From Streptomyces iakyrus (GTDB lineage Bacteria > Actinomycetota > Actinomycetes > Streptomycetales > Streptomycetaceae), in contig NZ_JNXI01000022.1 of the NCBI RefSeq assembly GCF_000717055.1, forward strand, positions 62,001-126,000: a stretch of 64,000 nt of DNA, in the 5' to 3' direction. Below are positions 7,333-17,134 of this stretch, in pieces. The position numbers and the translations under genes are program-made. Positions within the stretch are counted from its first letter, which is position 1, and the number at the start of each line of letters is the position of its first letter. The notes under the pieces were generated by a model. The model had not been told where the DNA came from. It ran no database searches and saw only the letters and a program-made list of their open reading frames with translations.

Positions 7333-8742
7333 TCACACGTCGAAGTACAGCTCGAACTCGTGCGGGTGCGGACGCAGCTGCAGCGGCGCGATCTCGTTCG
7401 TGCGCTTGTAGTCGATCCACGTCTCGATCAGGTCCGGGGTGAACACGTCACCCTGGAGCAGGAACTCGTGGTCGGCCTCCAGGCGGTCGAGGACGGCCGG
7501 GAGGGAGGTCGGCACCTGCGCGACGCTGGCGTGCTCCTCGGGAGCCAGCTCGTAGAGGTCCTTGTCGATCGGCTCGGCCGGCTCGATCTTGTTCTTGATG
7601 CCGTCGAGGCCCGCGAGGAGGAGGGCCGAGAAGGCGAGGTACGGGTTGCCGGAGGAGTCGGGCGCACGGAACTCGACGCGCTTGGCCTTCGGGTTGGAGC
7701 CCGTGATCGGGATACGCATGGCCGCGGAGCGGTTGCGCTGCGAGTACACCAGGTTGATCGGCGCCTCGAAGCCCGGGACCAGACGGTGGTAGGAGTTCAC
7801 CGTCGGGTTGGTGAAGGCCAGCAGCGACGGGGCGTGCTTGAGGATGCCGCCGATGTAGTAGCGGGCGGTGTCGGACAGGCCCGCGTAGCCGGCCTCGTCG
7901 TAGAAGAGCGGCTGGCCGCCGGTCCACAGCGACTGGTGGACGTGCATGCCCGAGCCGTTGTCACCGAAGATCGGCTTCGGCATGAAGGTCGCGGTCTTGC
8001 CGTTCTGCCAGGCCACGTTCTTCACGATGTACTTGAAGAGCTGGAGGTCGTCGGCCGCGGCGAGCAGCGTGTTGAACTTGTAGTTGATCTCCGCCTGGCC
8101 GGCGGTGCCCACCTCGTGGTGCTGGCGCTCGACCTGGAGGCCGGAGGCGGCCAGCTGGAGGGAGATCTCGGCACGCAGGTCGGCGAAGTGGTCGACCGGC
8201 GGGGTCGGGAAGTAGCCGCCCTTGTAGCGGACCTTGTAACCGCGGTTGTTCTCGACCGCACCGGTGTTCCAGGCGCCGGCCTCGGAGTCGATGTGGTAGA
8301 AGCTCTCGTTCGCCGAGGTGGAGAAGCGGACCGAGTCGAAGACGTAGAACTCGGCCTCGGGGCCGAAGTACGCGGTGTCCGCGATACCGGTCGACGCCAG
8401 GTAGGCCTCGGCCTTCTTCGCCACGTTGCGCGGGTCACGGGAGTACTGCTCGCCCGTGATCGGGTCGTGGATGAAGAAGTTGATGTTGACGGTCTTGTCG
8501 CGGCGGAACGGGTCGACCCGGGCGGTCGACAGGTCCGCGCGGAGCGCCATGTCGGACTCGTGGATGGCCTGGAAGCCGCGGATCGAGGAGCCGTCGAAGG
8601 CGAGCTCCTCGGCCGGGTCGAAGGCCTCGGCGGGGATCGTGAAGTGCTGCATCACGCCCGGCAGGTCGCAGAAGCGGACGTCGATGAACTTGACGTCCTC
8701 GTCCGCGATGAACTTCTTGGCCTCGTCGGCGTTCTGGAACAT
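7333..8742 (-). CDS. glnA: Glutamine synthetase type I
   Basis: 469-residue GSI-beta enzyme, a dodecamer in characterised relatives. It starts [29 protein letters not shown] at ATG 8742, preceded by GGAGGAGC. Visible catalytic elements are the DGSS latch region (residues 50-53), GPEAEFYVF (128-136), the [15 protein letters not shown]/glutamate region (260-271), [17 protein letters not shown] (343-359) and the adenylylation tyrosine Tyr397 in [13 protein letters not shown] in Streptomyces is switched off by adenylylation under nitrogen excess, and its gene is controlled by GlnR. A near-consensus GlnR site lies at 8840-8877. It is transcribed alone, with a terminator at 7268-7311. Confidence 0.98.
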   Translation of the reverse strand: MFQNADEAKKFIADEDVKFIDVRFCDLPGVMQHFTIPAEAFDPAEELAFDGSSIRGFQAIHESDMALRADLSTARVDPFRRDKTVNINFFIHDPITGEQYSRDPRNVAKKAEAYLASTGIADTAYFGPEAEFYVFDSVRFSTSANESFYHIDSEAGAWNTGAVENNRGYKVRYKGGYFPTPPVDHFADLRAEISLQLAASGLQVERQHHEVGTAGQAEINYKFNTLLAAADDLQLFKYIVKNVAWQNGKTATFMPKPIFGDNGSGMHVHQSLWTGGQPLFYDEAGYAGLSDTARYYIGGILKHAPSLLAFTNPTVNSYHRLVPGFEAPINLVYSQRNRSAAMRIPITGSNPKAKRVEFRAPDSSGNPYLAFSALLLAGLDGIKNKIEPAEPIDKDLYELAPEEHASVAQVPTSLPAVLDRLEADHEFLLQGDVFTPDLIETWIDYKRTNEIAPLQLRPHPHEFELYFDV

Positions 8743-8839
8743 CCAGCTCCTCCTACTCCCGACCGTCCCGCCGGGGTGGTAGTTCGTTCGTGCGGCCAGT
8801 GCGGGTGGCACACGCTGACCTCGACCCTAGGGACGGGTG

Positions 8840-8877
8840 GTTTCTCGGGCGTGACTCATTTGTTTCGCACAAGTTAA
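8840..8877 (-). promoter_or_regulatory. GlnR binding site of glnA
   Basis: On the minus strand the pentamers TTAAC, GAAAC, GTCAC and GAAAC are separated by exactly 6 nt each, an almost perfect double a-b GlnR box (gTnAc-n6-GaAAc-n6-gTnAc-n6-GaAAc). It lies about 100 nt upstream of the glnA start, and the RDD gene starts divergently at 8953, so the same site could also affect that gene. Confidence 0.82.
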
Positions 8878-8952
8878 CCGGCTCACCCTCCACCGTAGCC
8901 CGGACACACCCCGCCGTGCGCTGGTCATTCAGGGGCGCAGTACCGTGGACGG

Positions 8953-9420
8953 GTGGACAACAGGCAAGCACTCGGATCGTGGCTTTCCGGGCCCCGCGCG
9001 GCCGCGGAAGAGGCCGGTGTCGACTTCGGATACCGGGGTGAGCAGCTTGGTCTGCCCGAGGAGGGGCCCGGCTCGATCGCCCGCCCCGGCCGCCGGCTCG
9101 TCGCCCTCGCGGTCGACTGGGGTCTGTGCCTCCTGATCGCATACGGTCTCATCACCCAGAGCTACAACGAGGCGGCCCAGATCTGGGCGCCGCTCATCAT
9201 GTTCGCGCTGATGGTCCTCACGGTCGGTTCGGTCGGCTTCACTCCGGGCAAGCGCCTGCTCGGCCTGCGGGTGCTCGCCCTGGACACCGGCCGGGTCAGC
9301 CCGTGGCGCGCCGCACTGCGCACGGTCCTGCTCTTCCTCGCGATCCCCGCCCTGATCTGGGACCGCGACGGCCGCGGCCTGCACGACCGCCTCGCCGGCA
9401 CGGTCGAGGTCCGCATCTGA
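8953..9420 (+). CDS. RDD-domain membrane protein
   Basis: 155 residues from GTG 8953. A roughly 45-residue cytosolic N-terminus precedes the RDD domain: RPGRRLVALAVDWGLCLLIAYGL (TM1), WAPLIMFALMVLTVGSV (TM2), the conserved TPGKRLLGLRVL segment, and a last hydrophobic helix RTVLLFLAIPALIW followed by DRDGRGLHDRLAGTVEV. RDD proteins are poorly understood membrane proteins; some affect sodium tolerance or transport. The gene is divergent from glnA across the GlnR site and has no obvious ribosome site, so it may be leaderless. It ends at a shared bidirectional terminator. Confidence 0.88.
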   Translation: MDNRQALGSWLSGPRAAAEEAGVDFGYRGEQLGLPEEGPGSIARPGRRLVALAVDWGLCLLIAYGLITQSYNEAAQIWAPLIMFALMVLTVGSVGFTPGKRLLGLRVLALDTGRVSPWRAALRTVLLFLAIPALIWDRDGRGLHDRLAGTVEVRI

Positions 9421-9439
9421 CCCGGGAACGAACCGACCG

Positions 9440-9486
9440 ACATGAGCGAGGGGCGCCCGGTCACACCGGGCGCCCCTCGCTCATGT
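9440..9486. terminator. Bidirectional hairpin terminator
   Basis: Perfect 22-bp inverted repeat (9440-9461 with 9465-9486) around a 3-nt loop. It sits between the convergent RDD gene and the DUF4191 gene and can serve both. Confidence 0.88.
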
Positions 9487-9499
9487 CGTGTGCGGGGTG

Positions 9500-10201
9500 T
9501 CAGCGAGCCTTCGGCCCGCCCTTCGGCAGCCGCATGCCCTTCGGCATCGGCCCCTTCGGCAGCGGCATGTTGCTCATCAGGTCACCGAGGGCGCGCAGCC
9601 GGTCGTTGGTGGCCGTGACCTGCGGGCCGGTCAGGACGCGCGGGAGCTTCAGCATGGTCGTCCGCAGCTTCTTCAGCTCGACCTGGCCCTCGCCCGTGCC
9701 CACGACCAGGTCGTGCACGGGGACGTCCGCGACGATGCGGTTCATCTTCCGCTTCTCGGCGGCCAGCAGGGTCTTCACCCGGTTCGGGTTGCCCTCGGCG
9801 ACCAGCACGATGCCGGCCTTGCCGACCGCGCGGTGCACCACGTCCTGGTTGCGGTTCATCGCCACCGCGGGGGTCGTCGTCCAGCCCCGGCCGATGTTGT
9901 CGAGCACCGCCGCCGCGGCGCCGGGCTGTCCCTCCATCTGCCCGAAGGCGGCCCGCTCGGCCCGGCGCCCGAACACGATCGCCGACGCGAGGAAGGCGAG
10001 CAGGAGGCCCAGGATGCCGAGATAGATGGGGTGACCGATCAAGAAACCGATCGCGAGGAAGACACCGAAGGTGACGATTCCGACTGCCGCGAGTACAAGA
10101 CCGATCTTCTTGTCGGCCCTGCGGGTCATCTTGTAGGTCAGGGCGATCTGCTTCAGTCGCCCGGGGTTCGCAGCGTCCGCTGCAGGTTCCTTCCTCGCCA
10201 T
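9500..10201 (-). CDS. DUF4191-family membrane protein
   Basis: 233 residues from ATG 10201 (MARKEPAADAANPGRLKQIALTYKMTRRADKKIG). Two adjacent transmembrane helices (about residues 42-62 and 66-85, GLVLAAVGIVTFGVFLAIGFLIG and LGILGLLLAFLASAIVFG) are followed by a cytosolic alpha/beta-like domain (about 90-210) and a repetitive tail of PLPKGPMPKGMRLPKGGPKAR. The family is confined to actinobacteria and is usually next to lipA. Its role is unknown; the lipA linkage is suggestive but unproven. Confidence 0.88.
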   Translation of the reverse strand: MARKEPAADAANPGRLKQIALTYKMTRRADKKIGLVLAAVGIVTFGVFLAIGFLIGHPIYLGILGLLLAFLASAIVFGRRAERAAFGQMEGQPGAAAAVLDNIGRGWTTTPAVAMNRNQDVVHRAVGKAGIVLVAEGNPNRVKTLLAAEKRKMNRIVADVPVHDLVVGTGEGQVELKKLRTTMLKLPRVLTGPQVTATNDRLRALGDLMSNMPLPKGPMPKGMRLPKGGPKAR

Positions 10202-10276
10202 GCCACGAAGTCTACGTGGCCCCACAAGCGCCGACGACGGCAGTGCCCGCGGGGGCTCCTGGGGGAGGGCCGGGAG

Positions 10277-10480
10277 TCAGGGGCGGACGGACAGGGACTG
10301 CTCGATGACGCGCTGCGTCTCGACGCGGTCCTTGGCGCGACGGCGGTCCTCCAGCACGGAGGTCCACGCGTTGCGGCGGGCGGTGCGCTGACCGCTGCTC
10401 ATCAGCAGCGACTCGACGGCACGCAGTGCGGTCGTGAAGGACGGGATCGCGGTGGCGCGGACGGGCGGCGCGGCCTGCAT
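10277..10480 (-). CDS. Small conserved protein between lipA and DUF4191 genes
   Basis: 67 residues from ATG 10480: MQAAPPVRATAIPSFTTALRAVESLLMSSGQRTARRNAWTSVLEDRRRAKDRVETQRVIEQSLSVRP. It is basic and predicted mostly helical, with no membrane segment or known motif. Its conserved place beside lipA and its codon use (GC-rich third positions) support a real gene rather than noise. Function unknown. Confidence 0.65.
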   Translation of the reverse strand: MQAAPPVRATAIPSFTTALRAVESLLMSSGQRTARRNAWTSVLEDRRRAKDRVETQRVIEQSLSVRP

Positions 10481-10604
10481 GGGTGAGGTCCCCCTCGGGT
10501 GACGGGTGTACGTGCTGTGAGTTCAGCGTCACTGATTGGTGTTACCAGGGCGTGACCGGCCGGTCAAACACCCATGAAGCCCCGGCGGGAAGCGGTGGAA
10601 CGCC

Positions 10605-10655
10605 GACGCGGTCCTGACATGCGCCCTCATCTGCGAGGACGGTCAGGACCGCGTC
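10605..10655 (-). terminator. Hairpin downstream of lipA
   Basis: Perfect 14-bp inverted repeat (10605-10618 with 10642-10655) with a 23-nt loop, lying 88 nt past the lipA stop on the minus strand. The long loop makes it a less certain terminator. Confidence 0.5.
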
Positions 10656-10742
10656 AAATCGGTCACTACCGGCGAGTAATCTCTTGTGCGCGAATTCACA
10701 CGCTTGTCCCGCCCTGTGGTGGGCAGAGGTGGTGACGGTGTG

Positions 10743-11732
10743 TCAGACGGCCTGTGCCGCGACGTACCCGTCGCCCTGCCGCGGAGCGGCCGAATCACGC
10801 TGCTCCATGGCCATCTGGTAGAGCCGTCCGGCGCGGTACGAGGAGCGCACCAGCGGCCCGGACATCACGCCGGAGAAGCCGATCTGCTCGGCCTCCTCCT
10901 TCAGCTCTACGAACTCGTGCGGCTTCACCCAGCGCTCGACGGGGTGGTGGCGCACCGAGGGCCGCAGGTACTGCGTGATGGTGACCAGCTCGCAGCCCGC
11001 GTCGTGCAGCTGCTTCAGCGCGTCGCTGACCTCCTCGCGGGTCTCGCCCATGCCGAGGATGAGGTTCGACTTGGTGACCAGGCCGTAGTCGCGCGCCTCG
11101 GTGATGACCTTCAGGGAGCGCTCGTAGCGGAAGCCGGGGCGGATGCGCTTGAAGATCCGCGGGACCGTCTCGACGTTGTGCGCGAAGACCTCGGGCCGGG
11201 AGGAGAAGACCTCCGCCAGCTGCTCGGGGACCGCGTTGAAGTCGGGGGCCAGCAGCTCGACCTTCGTACGTCCGGCCTCACGCCCCTCGGTCTGCTGGTG
11301 GATCTGGCGCACGGTCTCGGCGTACAGCCAGGCGCCGCCGTCCTCCAGGTCGTCGCGGGCGACGCCGGTGATCGTGGCGTAGTTCAGGTCCATCGTGACG
11401 ACGGACTCACCGACCCGGCGGGGCTCGTCACGGTCGAGCGCCTCGGGCTTGCCGGTGTCGATCTGGCAGAAGTCACAGCGCCGGGTGCACTGGTCGCCGC
11501 CGATCAGGAAGGTCGCCTCGCGGTCCTCCCAGCACTCGTAGATGTTCGGGCAGCCGGCTTCCTGGCAGACCGTGTGCAGCCCCTCGCTCTTCACGAGCTT
11601 CTGCATCGCGGTGTACTCGGGACCCATTTTCGCCCGGGTCTTGATCCACTCGGGCTTGCGCTCGATGGGGGTCTGGCTGTTGCGGACCTCCAGGCGCAGC
11701 ATCTTGCGTCCGTCGGGTGCGACTGCGGACAC
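10743..11732 (-). CDS. lipA: Lipoyl synthase
   Basis: 329-residue radical-SAM enzyme that inserts two sulfurs into octanoyl groups on E2 and GcvH lipoyl domains. Both iron-sulfur sites are visible: the auxiliary-cluster motif [12 protein letters not shown] (Cx4Cx5C) and the radical-SAM motif CTRRCDFC (Cx3Cx2C). The conserved C-terminal serine ligand region [12 protein letters not shown] is present. Start is GTG 11732. It lies 101 nt downstream of lipB on the same strand, so the pair makes the de novo lipoylation pathway. The E2 substrate gene sucB is 14 kb away. Confidence 0.97.
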   Translation of the reverse strand: MSAVAPDGRKMLRLEVRNSQTPIERKPEWIKTRAKMGPEYTAMQKLVKSEGLHTVCQEAGCPNIYECWEDREATFLIGGDQCTRRCDFCQIDTGKPEALDRDEPRRVGESVVTMDLNYATITGVARDDLEDGGAWLYAETVRQIHQQTEGREAGRTKVELLAPDFNAVPEQLAEVFSSRPEVFAHNVETVPRIFKRIRPGFRYERSLKVITEARDYGLVTKSNLILGMGETREEVSDALKQLHDAGCELVTITQYLRPSVRHHPVERWVKPHEFVELKEEAEQIGFSGVMSGPLVRSSYRAGRLYQMAMEQRDSAAPRQGDGYVAAQAV

Positions 11733-11833
11733 GACCGGCTCCCTAGCGATTGATTCTTCGGCGTCCTCAAGGGTACGCCCGTTGATTTGAATGCCTGTGT
11801 GGTGCTACCCCTCCAGCTCCGCCACGGGCCGAT

Positions 11834-12634
11834 TTATGCCGCCGGCGTCTTCTCGACCTCCCGCGGCTTCAGCTCCGCGTTCTCCAGGACGTCCCGCAGA
11901 TGCCGCTCGACGACCGGCAGGACCTCCTCGATCGTCACGTCCCGGCCCAGCTCGCCGGCCAGCGAGGCGACGCCCGCGTCGCGGATGCCGCACGGGATGA
12001 TCCGGTCGAACCACTTGTTGTCGGGGTTCACGTTGAGCGCGAAGCCGTGCATGGTGACGCCCTTGGCCACGCGGATGCCGATCGCGGCGATCTTGCGGTC
12101 CTCCCGGCGCTGGCCCGCGTTGGACGGCGCGTACTCCGGGCCGTTCATCCGCGGGTCGAACTCCTCGTCGTGCAGCCGGGGGTCGAAGTCCAGCGCGAGG
12201 CCGCCCGGCGCGGGGCGCTGCTCGACCGGGTCGCCCAGGATCCACACGCCGCTGCGGCCCTCGACCCGGCTGGTCTCCAGGCCGAAGTCCGCGCAGGTAC
12301 GGATCAGGGCCTCTTCGAGGCGGCGCACGTGCGCCACGACGTCCACCGGGCGCGGGAGCTTCTGGATGGGGTAGCCCACCAGCTGGCCGGGACCGTGCCA
12401 GGTGATCTTGCCGCCGCGGTCGACGTCGATGACGGGCGTGCCGTCGAGGGGCCGCTCGTTGTCCGCCGTGCGCCGTCCGGCCGTGTAGACCGGGGGGTGC
12501 TCCAGGAGCAGCACGGTGTCGGGGATCTCGTCGGCGAAGCGCGCCGCGTGCACCCGGCGCTGCTCGTCCCACGCCTCCTGGTACTCGACGGCCTCGTCAC
12601 CGAACCCCATGCGGACGAACCGCAACTCACTCAC
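11834..12634 (-). CDS. lipB: Octanoyl-[ACP]:protein octanoyltransferase
   Basis: 266 residues, cytosolic. Transfers octanoate from acyl carrier protein to lipoyl-domain lysines, the step before LipA. Family landmarks are the [11 protein letters not shown] segment, [18 protein letters not shown], the lysine region [25 protein letters not shown] and the catalytic-cysteine segment [14 protein letters not shown]. The C-terminus has a charged extension ([13 protein letters not shown]). Start GTG 12634. It is divergent from the HTH regulator gene across a 238-nt gap that must hold both promoters. Confidence 0.96.
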   Translation of the reverse strand: MSELRFVRMGFGDEAVEYQEAWDEQRRVHAARFADEIPDTVLLLEHPPVYTAGRRTADNERPLDGTPVIDVDRGGKITWHGPGQLVGYPIQKLPRPVDVVAHVRRLEEALIRTCADFGLETSRVEGRSGVWILGDPVEQRPAPGGLALDFDPRLHDEEFDPRMNGPEYAPSNAGQRREDRKIAAIGIRVAKGVTMHGFALNVNPDNKWFDRIIPCGIRDAGVASLAGELGRDVTIEEVLPVVERHLRDVLENAELKPREVEKTPAA

Positions 12635-12872
12635 GGCAAGCGCCTCCCTCGGACGGGTGTATCAGGCACGTAGCGCGCCCAAGCCACTGTACGTCCGGCC
12701 CGGACACGTCAGTCCCGGGGTCAATCCTCACACGATCGGATGAATGTCCGGGAAAATGTGTGATGGGGTGCTTACTCTCCGCTACATTCGCGCCGTTCAG
12801 CAAGCCAAAAGGCCTGCTCACAGGCAATCCGGCACGTCACCGACACCGGAAGGCAGGAGACCGCACCGCACC

Positions 12873-14351
12873 ATGACGGAACGACCCGCGCAGCGCACCC
12901 CCAACCGACAGCTCGCCGCGCTCATCGCAGAAGCGGGGTTCTCCAACGCGGGACTCGCCCGTCGCGTGGACCAGCTCGGTCTCGAACACGGGCTTGATCT
13001 GAGATACGACAAGACCTCCGTCACCCGGTGGCTGCGCGGTCAGCAGCCCAGGGGCACCACGCCCGCCCTCATCGCCGAGGTCTTCACCCGGCGCCTCGGC
13101 CGCCGCCTCACCGCCCAGGACCTCGGCCTGGACGCCTGCGCCCCGGTCTACGCGGGGCTGGAGTTCGCGGCCACCCCCGAGGAGGCCGTCGACATCGTCA
13201 GCGGGCTGTGGCGCAAGGACTCCGGCAGCCACGCCGAGCTCCGCAAGATCGCCTTCACCCCGGCGGGGCTCGTCGTGCCCAGCCGCGACTGGCTGATCGG
13301 CCGGGCCGACGAGAAGGTGGCCCGGGGCGAGCCGGCCGCCGCCCGCATCCCGGTCCAGGGCCGCCCGGCCCTGCGCCCCACGGCCACGCCCGAGCAGGGC
13401 GTGTCCCCCCTGCCCCGCCAGCGCGGCCAGGCCGAACGCGGACCCGGCCAGAAGGTCACCGCCGGCGACATCGCCGCCCTGCGCTCGGTCGGCGAGCTGT
13501 TCCGCACCCTCGACGACGCCTACGGCGGCGGTCACGCCCGCCAGGCCCTCGTGCGCTACCTGGAGCACGAGTGCGAGCCCATGCTGCGCGGCACGTACGG
13601 CGAGCAGACCGGCCGCCGGCTGTTCGCGGCCGCCGCGGACCTGACCCGGCTCGCGGGCTGGACGTCGTACGACATCGCCGCGCACGGACTCGCCCAGCGC
13701 TACTTCGTGCAGGCGCTGCGGCTCGCCCAGGCGGCCGGGGACCGGACGTACGGGTCCTACGTGCTGGTCACCATGAGCCGCCAGGCCGTCTACCTCGGGC
13801 ACGGGCGGGAGGCCGTCCAGCTCGCCCGGGTGGCTCAGCAGGGCGTCGGCACCTCCGGGCCGCCCGTCGTCCAGGCCCTGCTGCACGCCTCGGAGGCGCG
13901 CGGGCACGGGGTGCTCGGCGAGGTCCGGGCCTGCACCGCCGCCCTGGTCCGCGCCGAACGCGCCCTGGAGACGGCCCGGCCCGGGGACGACGTCCCGCAC
14001 TGGGCGAAGTTCTTCGACGAGGCCCAGCTCGCCGACGAGTTCGGCCACTGCCACCGCGACCTTCAGCAGTTCCGCGCCGCCGCCCAGCACGCGGAACGCT
14101 CACTCCAGCTGCGGGCCCCCTCCTTCGCCCGCAGCCGCCTCTTCTGCCGCGTGGTCCTCGCCACCGCCCGCCTGGGCCTCGGTGAACTCGACCAGGCCTG
14201 CCAGCTCGCCGCGGAGGCCGCCGGCCAGGCAGCGGAGATGCGCTCGGTGCGGGCGGTGGAGTACGTGAGGGACTTCGAGCGCCGCCTGGAGCCCTACAAG
14301 GACGCGGCGCCGGTGCGTACTTACCGCGACAAGGTAGCGGCCCTTGGGTGA
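12873..14351 (+). CDS. Helix-turn-helix regulator with TPR-like C-terminal region
   Basis: 492 residues from ATG 12873; AGGAGA lies 12 nt upstream. The N-terminal 80 residues (RQLAALIAEAGFSNAGLARRVDQLGLEHGLDLRYDKTSVTRWLRGQQPRG) form an XRE-like HTH of the kind seen in Streptomyces NsdA-type developmental regulators. A Pro-rich linker follows (about 170-205). The rest is all-helical with repeated AAxDLTRLAGW, ALRLAQAAGDR, HASEARGHG and QLAAEAAGQAAEM units, consistent with TPR-like repeats. Ligand and targets are unknown. It is divergent from lipB. Confidence 0.85.
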   Translation: MTERPAQRTPNRQLAALIAEAGFSNAGLARRVDQLGLEHGLDLRYDKTSVTRWLRGQQPRGTTPALIAEVFTRRLGRRLTAQDLGLDACAPVYAGLEFAATPEEAVDIVSGLWRKDSGSHAELRKIAFTPAGLVVPSRDWLIGRADEKVARGEPAAARIPVQGRPALRPTATPEQGVSPLPRQRGQAERGPGQKVTAGDIAALRSVGELFRTLDDAYGGGHARQALVRYLEHECEPMLRGTYGEQTGRRLFAAAADLTRLAGWTSYDIAAHGLAQRYFVQALRLAQAAGDRTYGSYVLVTMSRQAVYLGHGREAVQLARVAQQGVGTSGPPVVQALLHASEARGHGVLGEVRACTAALVRAERALETARPGDDVPHWAKFFDEAQLADEFGHCHRDLQQFRAAAQHAERSLQLRAPSFARSRLFCRVVLATARLGLGELDQACQLAAEAAGQAAEMRSVRAVEYVRDFERRLEPYKDAAPVRTYRDKVAALG

Positions 14352-14356
14352 CGTTC

Positions 14357-14430
14357 CTCAGGGGCGCGGGGCTGTGTCGATGTGCGGCTCCGCCGCGTGG
14401 GCGCGACAAGCCACAGCGCACCCGCACCCG
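14357..14430. repeat. Dispersed intergenic GC-rich repeat, copy A (variant)
   Basis: CAGGGGCGCGGGGCTGTGTC followed by a GCGGCTCCGCCGC hairpin and CGCGACAAGCCACAGCGCACCC. It begins like the other four copies (25221-25411, 28914-28990, 33131-33185, 44515-44590) but has the GGCTGTGTCGATGTGCGGCT variant. It lies between the converging ends of the HTH regulator and flavoprotein genes. Confidence 0.65.
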
Positions 14431-14439
14431 AGAGATCAC

Positions 14440-15846
14440 CTACGCAGCCCGAGGCACAGTCGGCAGCGGATCGGCAACATGCATCGACCGCCCCGCCCCC
14501 AAGTCCGTCAGAATCGCCGCCGACGCCCGATGCCCCGAGTGCAGAGCACCCTGGACCGTACTGGTGTCCCGGTGATCCCCGCACACATACAGCCCCGCGA
14601 TCAACCGCACCGGCCGCCGCAGATCATGCGGCGGCCGCATCGCGGGCACCGCCTCCGGTGTCGTGTGCACGGCCAGCGTCTCCCACCGCGCCGTCGACAC
14701 CCCGTACAACCGCGCCAGGTGCATTCGCACCGCCGTGTCGACATCGCCCGGCGGCCGTCCCAGGACCGTCGACGACACCAGCGCCCGTCCGGCCGGAGCC
14801 CGGGTCGGATCGACGAGACTGACCACCGCCGTGTGCGCGACCGGCCCGCCCAGATCCGCGTCGAGCAGCAGCGACGCCCCCGTCGCCGGCGGCTCGTCGG
14901 TTGTGTGGTGCACCACCGTCACCGGATGGAACTCCGGCACCCGCAAGCCGGGCAGCAGCTCGGCCGCGGCCCGCGCGCCCGTCGCCACCAGGACCGCCCG
15001 GCACCGGATCTCACCGTGCTCGGCGGTGGTCACCGAGGTCGTCGCCACGGAGGTGACGCGGACGCCGGTGTGCACCGTGCCCGGCGGCAGCGTGCGCGCC
15101 AGCAGGTCCGGCAGGGCGTCGGCACCGCCCTCCGGCAGACACAGCCGGCCCCGGGCGAAGGCGCGCAGCGCGAGGTCGGCGCACCGGCTGGACGTCGTCA
15201 GACCCGGGTCGCACAGCAGCGCGGCGAGCAGCGGACGCAGGAAACCGTCGATCGTACGGGCGGGCAGCCCACGCGCCGCCAGGGCCTCACCGGCGGGCAA
15301 CTCCGGGCGGGACAGCAGCCGTTCGGCCGGGGTTCCCGCCAGGCGGGAGAGGGCGGCACCCAGCCGGGCCTGGTCGACGGCCGTACCGAGCGGGGCGCCG
15401 GAGCGGCTCCGGGGGGCGGAGACCTGCCGGCCGGGCACGGCCACCGGCCTCCTCGGCGGCCTCGGCGCGGACGGCGGCCGGGGAGCACTCGCCAGCGCTC
15501 GTACGGCGTGCAATGCGCCCCGTGCGCCCCCTGCGCCCGGCTGGACGCCGGCGCGGTGATGGCGTCCGTCGCCGTGCAGCAGGACGCCGGGCGTGAAGGG
15601 CCGCAGCACCAGCCCGTCCAGACCGGGTGTCAGCCGTAGTTCCGGATACGCCGTGGACAGCAACTGGCCGATCCGGTCGAGCCGGAAGCCGTCGACCTTT
15701 TCCGTCGCCATGCGGCCGCCGACCCCGTGGGCGGCCTCCAGGACCATGGTGGTCACTCCTGCGCTGGTCAGCCGGTGCGCGGCCGAGAGTCCGGCGACCC
15801 CGGCCCCCACGACGACCACGTCCGCCTGGTACGCGGGCTCAAGCAC
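14440..15846 (-). CDS. FAD-dependent amine-oxidase/desaturase-like protein
   Basis: 468 residues from GTG 15846 (strong GAGGAGG upstream). The N-terminal Rossmann motif VVVVGAGVAGLSAAHRLTSAGVTTMVLEA binds FAD, followed by GGRMATE, typical of protoporphyrinogen-oxidase, phytoene-desaturase and monoamine-oxidase superfamily members. A C-terminal FAD-contact segment GLYVCGDHRDTSTVQGALHSGHRASAAI closes the fold. Between about 95 and 150 there is an Ala/Pro/Arg-rich stretch that may be a disordered insertion. No carotenoid genes are adjacent, so the substrate cannot be assigned. Confidence 0.85.
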   Translation of the reverse strand: MLEPAYQADVVVVGAGVAGLSAAHRLTSAGVTTMVLEAAHGVGGRMATEKVDGFRLDRIGQLLSTAYPELRLTPGLDGLVLRPFTPGVLLHGDGRHHRAGVQPGAGGARGALHAVRALASAPRPPSAPRPPRRPVAVPGRQVSAPRSRSGAPLGTAVDQARLGAALSRLAGTPAERLLSRPELPAGEALAARGLPARTIDGFLRPLLAALLCDPGLTTSSRCADLALRAFARGRLCLPEGGADALPDLLARTLPPGTVHTGVRVTSVATTSVTTAEHGEIRCRAVLVATGARAAAELLPGLRVPEFHPVTVVHHTTDEPPATGASLLLDADLGGPVAHTAVVSLVDPTRAPAGRALVSSTVLGRPPGDVDTAVRMHLARLYGVSTARWETLAVHTTPEAVPAMRPPHDLRRPVRLIAGLYVCGDHRDTSTVQGALHSGHRASAAILTDLGAGRSMHVADPLPTVPRAA

Positions 15847-16160
15847 GTGCCCCTCCTCGAGGTTGCGCGGGCGCTGGAGACGTCATGCCCTCAACAGGCC
15901 GCAGGAATACGCGAGTTCTGGTCGAGGGTAGGACCGTGATCGGTCAGCGGGAGTCGCGCATCGGCAGGGCACGGTCGCACGGCGGTCGCATACGGACGCC
16001 TCGTGGGCATGAAGTGGTCGCAGGAGGCTGGTGTGCGGCGCGAACGAGCTGTCTCGGAAAGGCCGGTCGGATCCCGGACACACGGCCGGTCCGTGCCGCT
16101 GCCGCCGTCGGCCCGCACGTCCGGACGCCGCCGGGGCCGGACCCGCGGCCCGGGGAGCCG
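15847..16160. other. Intergenic region with no supported gene
   Basis: 314 nt between two minus-strand genes. It must contain the promoter of the flavoprotein gene. I see only short GC palindromes and no open frame with convincing family sequence, tRNA or terminator signature. Confidence 0.5.
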
Positions 16161-17063
16161 TCACAACGCCGCCCGGATCGCTCCCTCGATCTCCGGGAAG
16201 GCGAACCGGAAGCCCGACTCCAGCAGCCGCGTCGGCAGCACCCGGGCGCTGCCGAGGACGTCCCCGGCCATCTCGCCGAGCACCGTCCGCAGGACGGCCG
16301 CGGGCACCGGGAACAGCGTCGGGCGGTGCAGCACCCGCCCCATCGCCGCCGTGATCTCACGGTTCGTCACCGGATTCGGGGCGGTGACGTTGAACGGCCC
16401 GGACAGACCGTCGGTGTCGATCAGGTGCCGGATCGCGGCGACTTCGTCGTGCAGCGCGATGAACGACCAGTACTGGCTCCCGTCGCCCATCCGCCCGCCC
16501 GCCCCCGCCCGGAACAGCGGGAACAGCCGGGCCCAGGCGCCGCCCTCGCGGGACACGACCAGACCGGTCCGGGTGAACACCGTGCGCACACCGGCCTCCT
16601 GGGCCGGCGCCGTGGCCCCCTCCCACTCCACGCACAGCTCGGGCAGGAAACCCTCTCCCGGGGGTGTGCTCTCGTCGGCCGGGTGCTCGCCGGTTTCGCC
16701 GTAGTAGCCGATGGCGCTGCCGTTGACGAAGACCCGCGGCCGCTCCTCCGCGTCCAGCGAGGCCACCGCCCCGGCGAGGGCCGCCGTGCCCTTCACGCGG
16801 CTGTCGCGGATCCGCTGCTTGTAGGCGTCCGTCCAGCGCCGGTCGCCGACGCCGGCCCCCGCCAGATTGACCACCGCGTGGCACCCGGCGAGCCCGGCCG
16901 CGTCCACCCGCCCGCCCTCGGGGTCCCAGCGGACCTCCCCGGCCGCCCGGGGCGTGCCGCGCACCAGACGGCGCACCTCGTGCCCGTCGGCGGCCAGGGA
17001 CCGTGCCAGGGCACCGCCGATGAGACCGGACGCACCGGCCACCGCGATTCTTGAACGCTCCAT
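16161..17063 (-). CDS. TIGR01777-family NAD(P)-binding epimerase-like protein
   Basis: 300 residues from ATG 17063 (MERSRIAVAGASGLIGGALARSLAADGHEVRRLVRG), an atypical SDR Rossmann domain with the GASGLIG motif. The NAGxG-equivalent VVNLAGAGV, the NGSAIGYYG segment with its YxxxK-like position altered, and the DUF1731 C-terminal domain (VPAAVLRTVLGEMAGDVLGSARVLPTRLLESGF) define the YfcH/TIGR01777 group. Substrate unknown; roles linked to cell division have been proposed for relatives. It lies 72 nt from the divergent GNAT gene. Confidence 0.9.
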   Translation of the reverse strand: MERSRIAVAGASGLIGGALARSLAADGHEVRRLVRGTPRAAGEVRWDPEGGRVDAAGLAGCHAVVNLAGAGVGDRRWTDAYKQRIRDSRVKGTAALAGAVASLDAEERPRVFVNGSAIGYYGETGEHPADESTPPGEGFLPELCVEWEGATAPAQEAGVRTVFTRTGLVVSREGGAWARLFPLFRAGAGGRMGDGSQYWSFIALHDEVAAIRHLIDTDGLSGPFNVTAPNPVTNREITAAMGRVLHRPTLFPVPAAVLRTVLGEMAGDVLGSARVLPTRLLESGFRFAFPEIEGAIRAAL

Positions 17064-17134
17064 GAAACCATCCTGCCGCGCGGCTCCGTAAAACCCTTGC
17101 AAGGCCTTGATCCGCTCGCCGTAGGGTGACGCCC

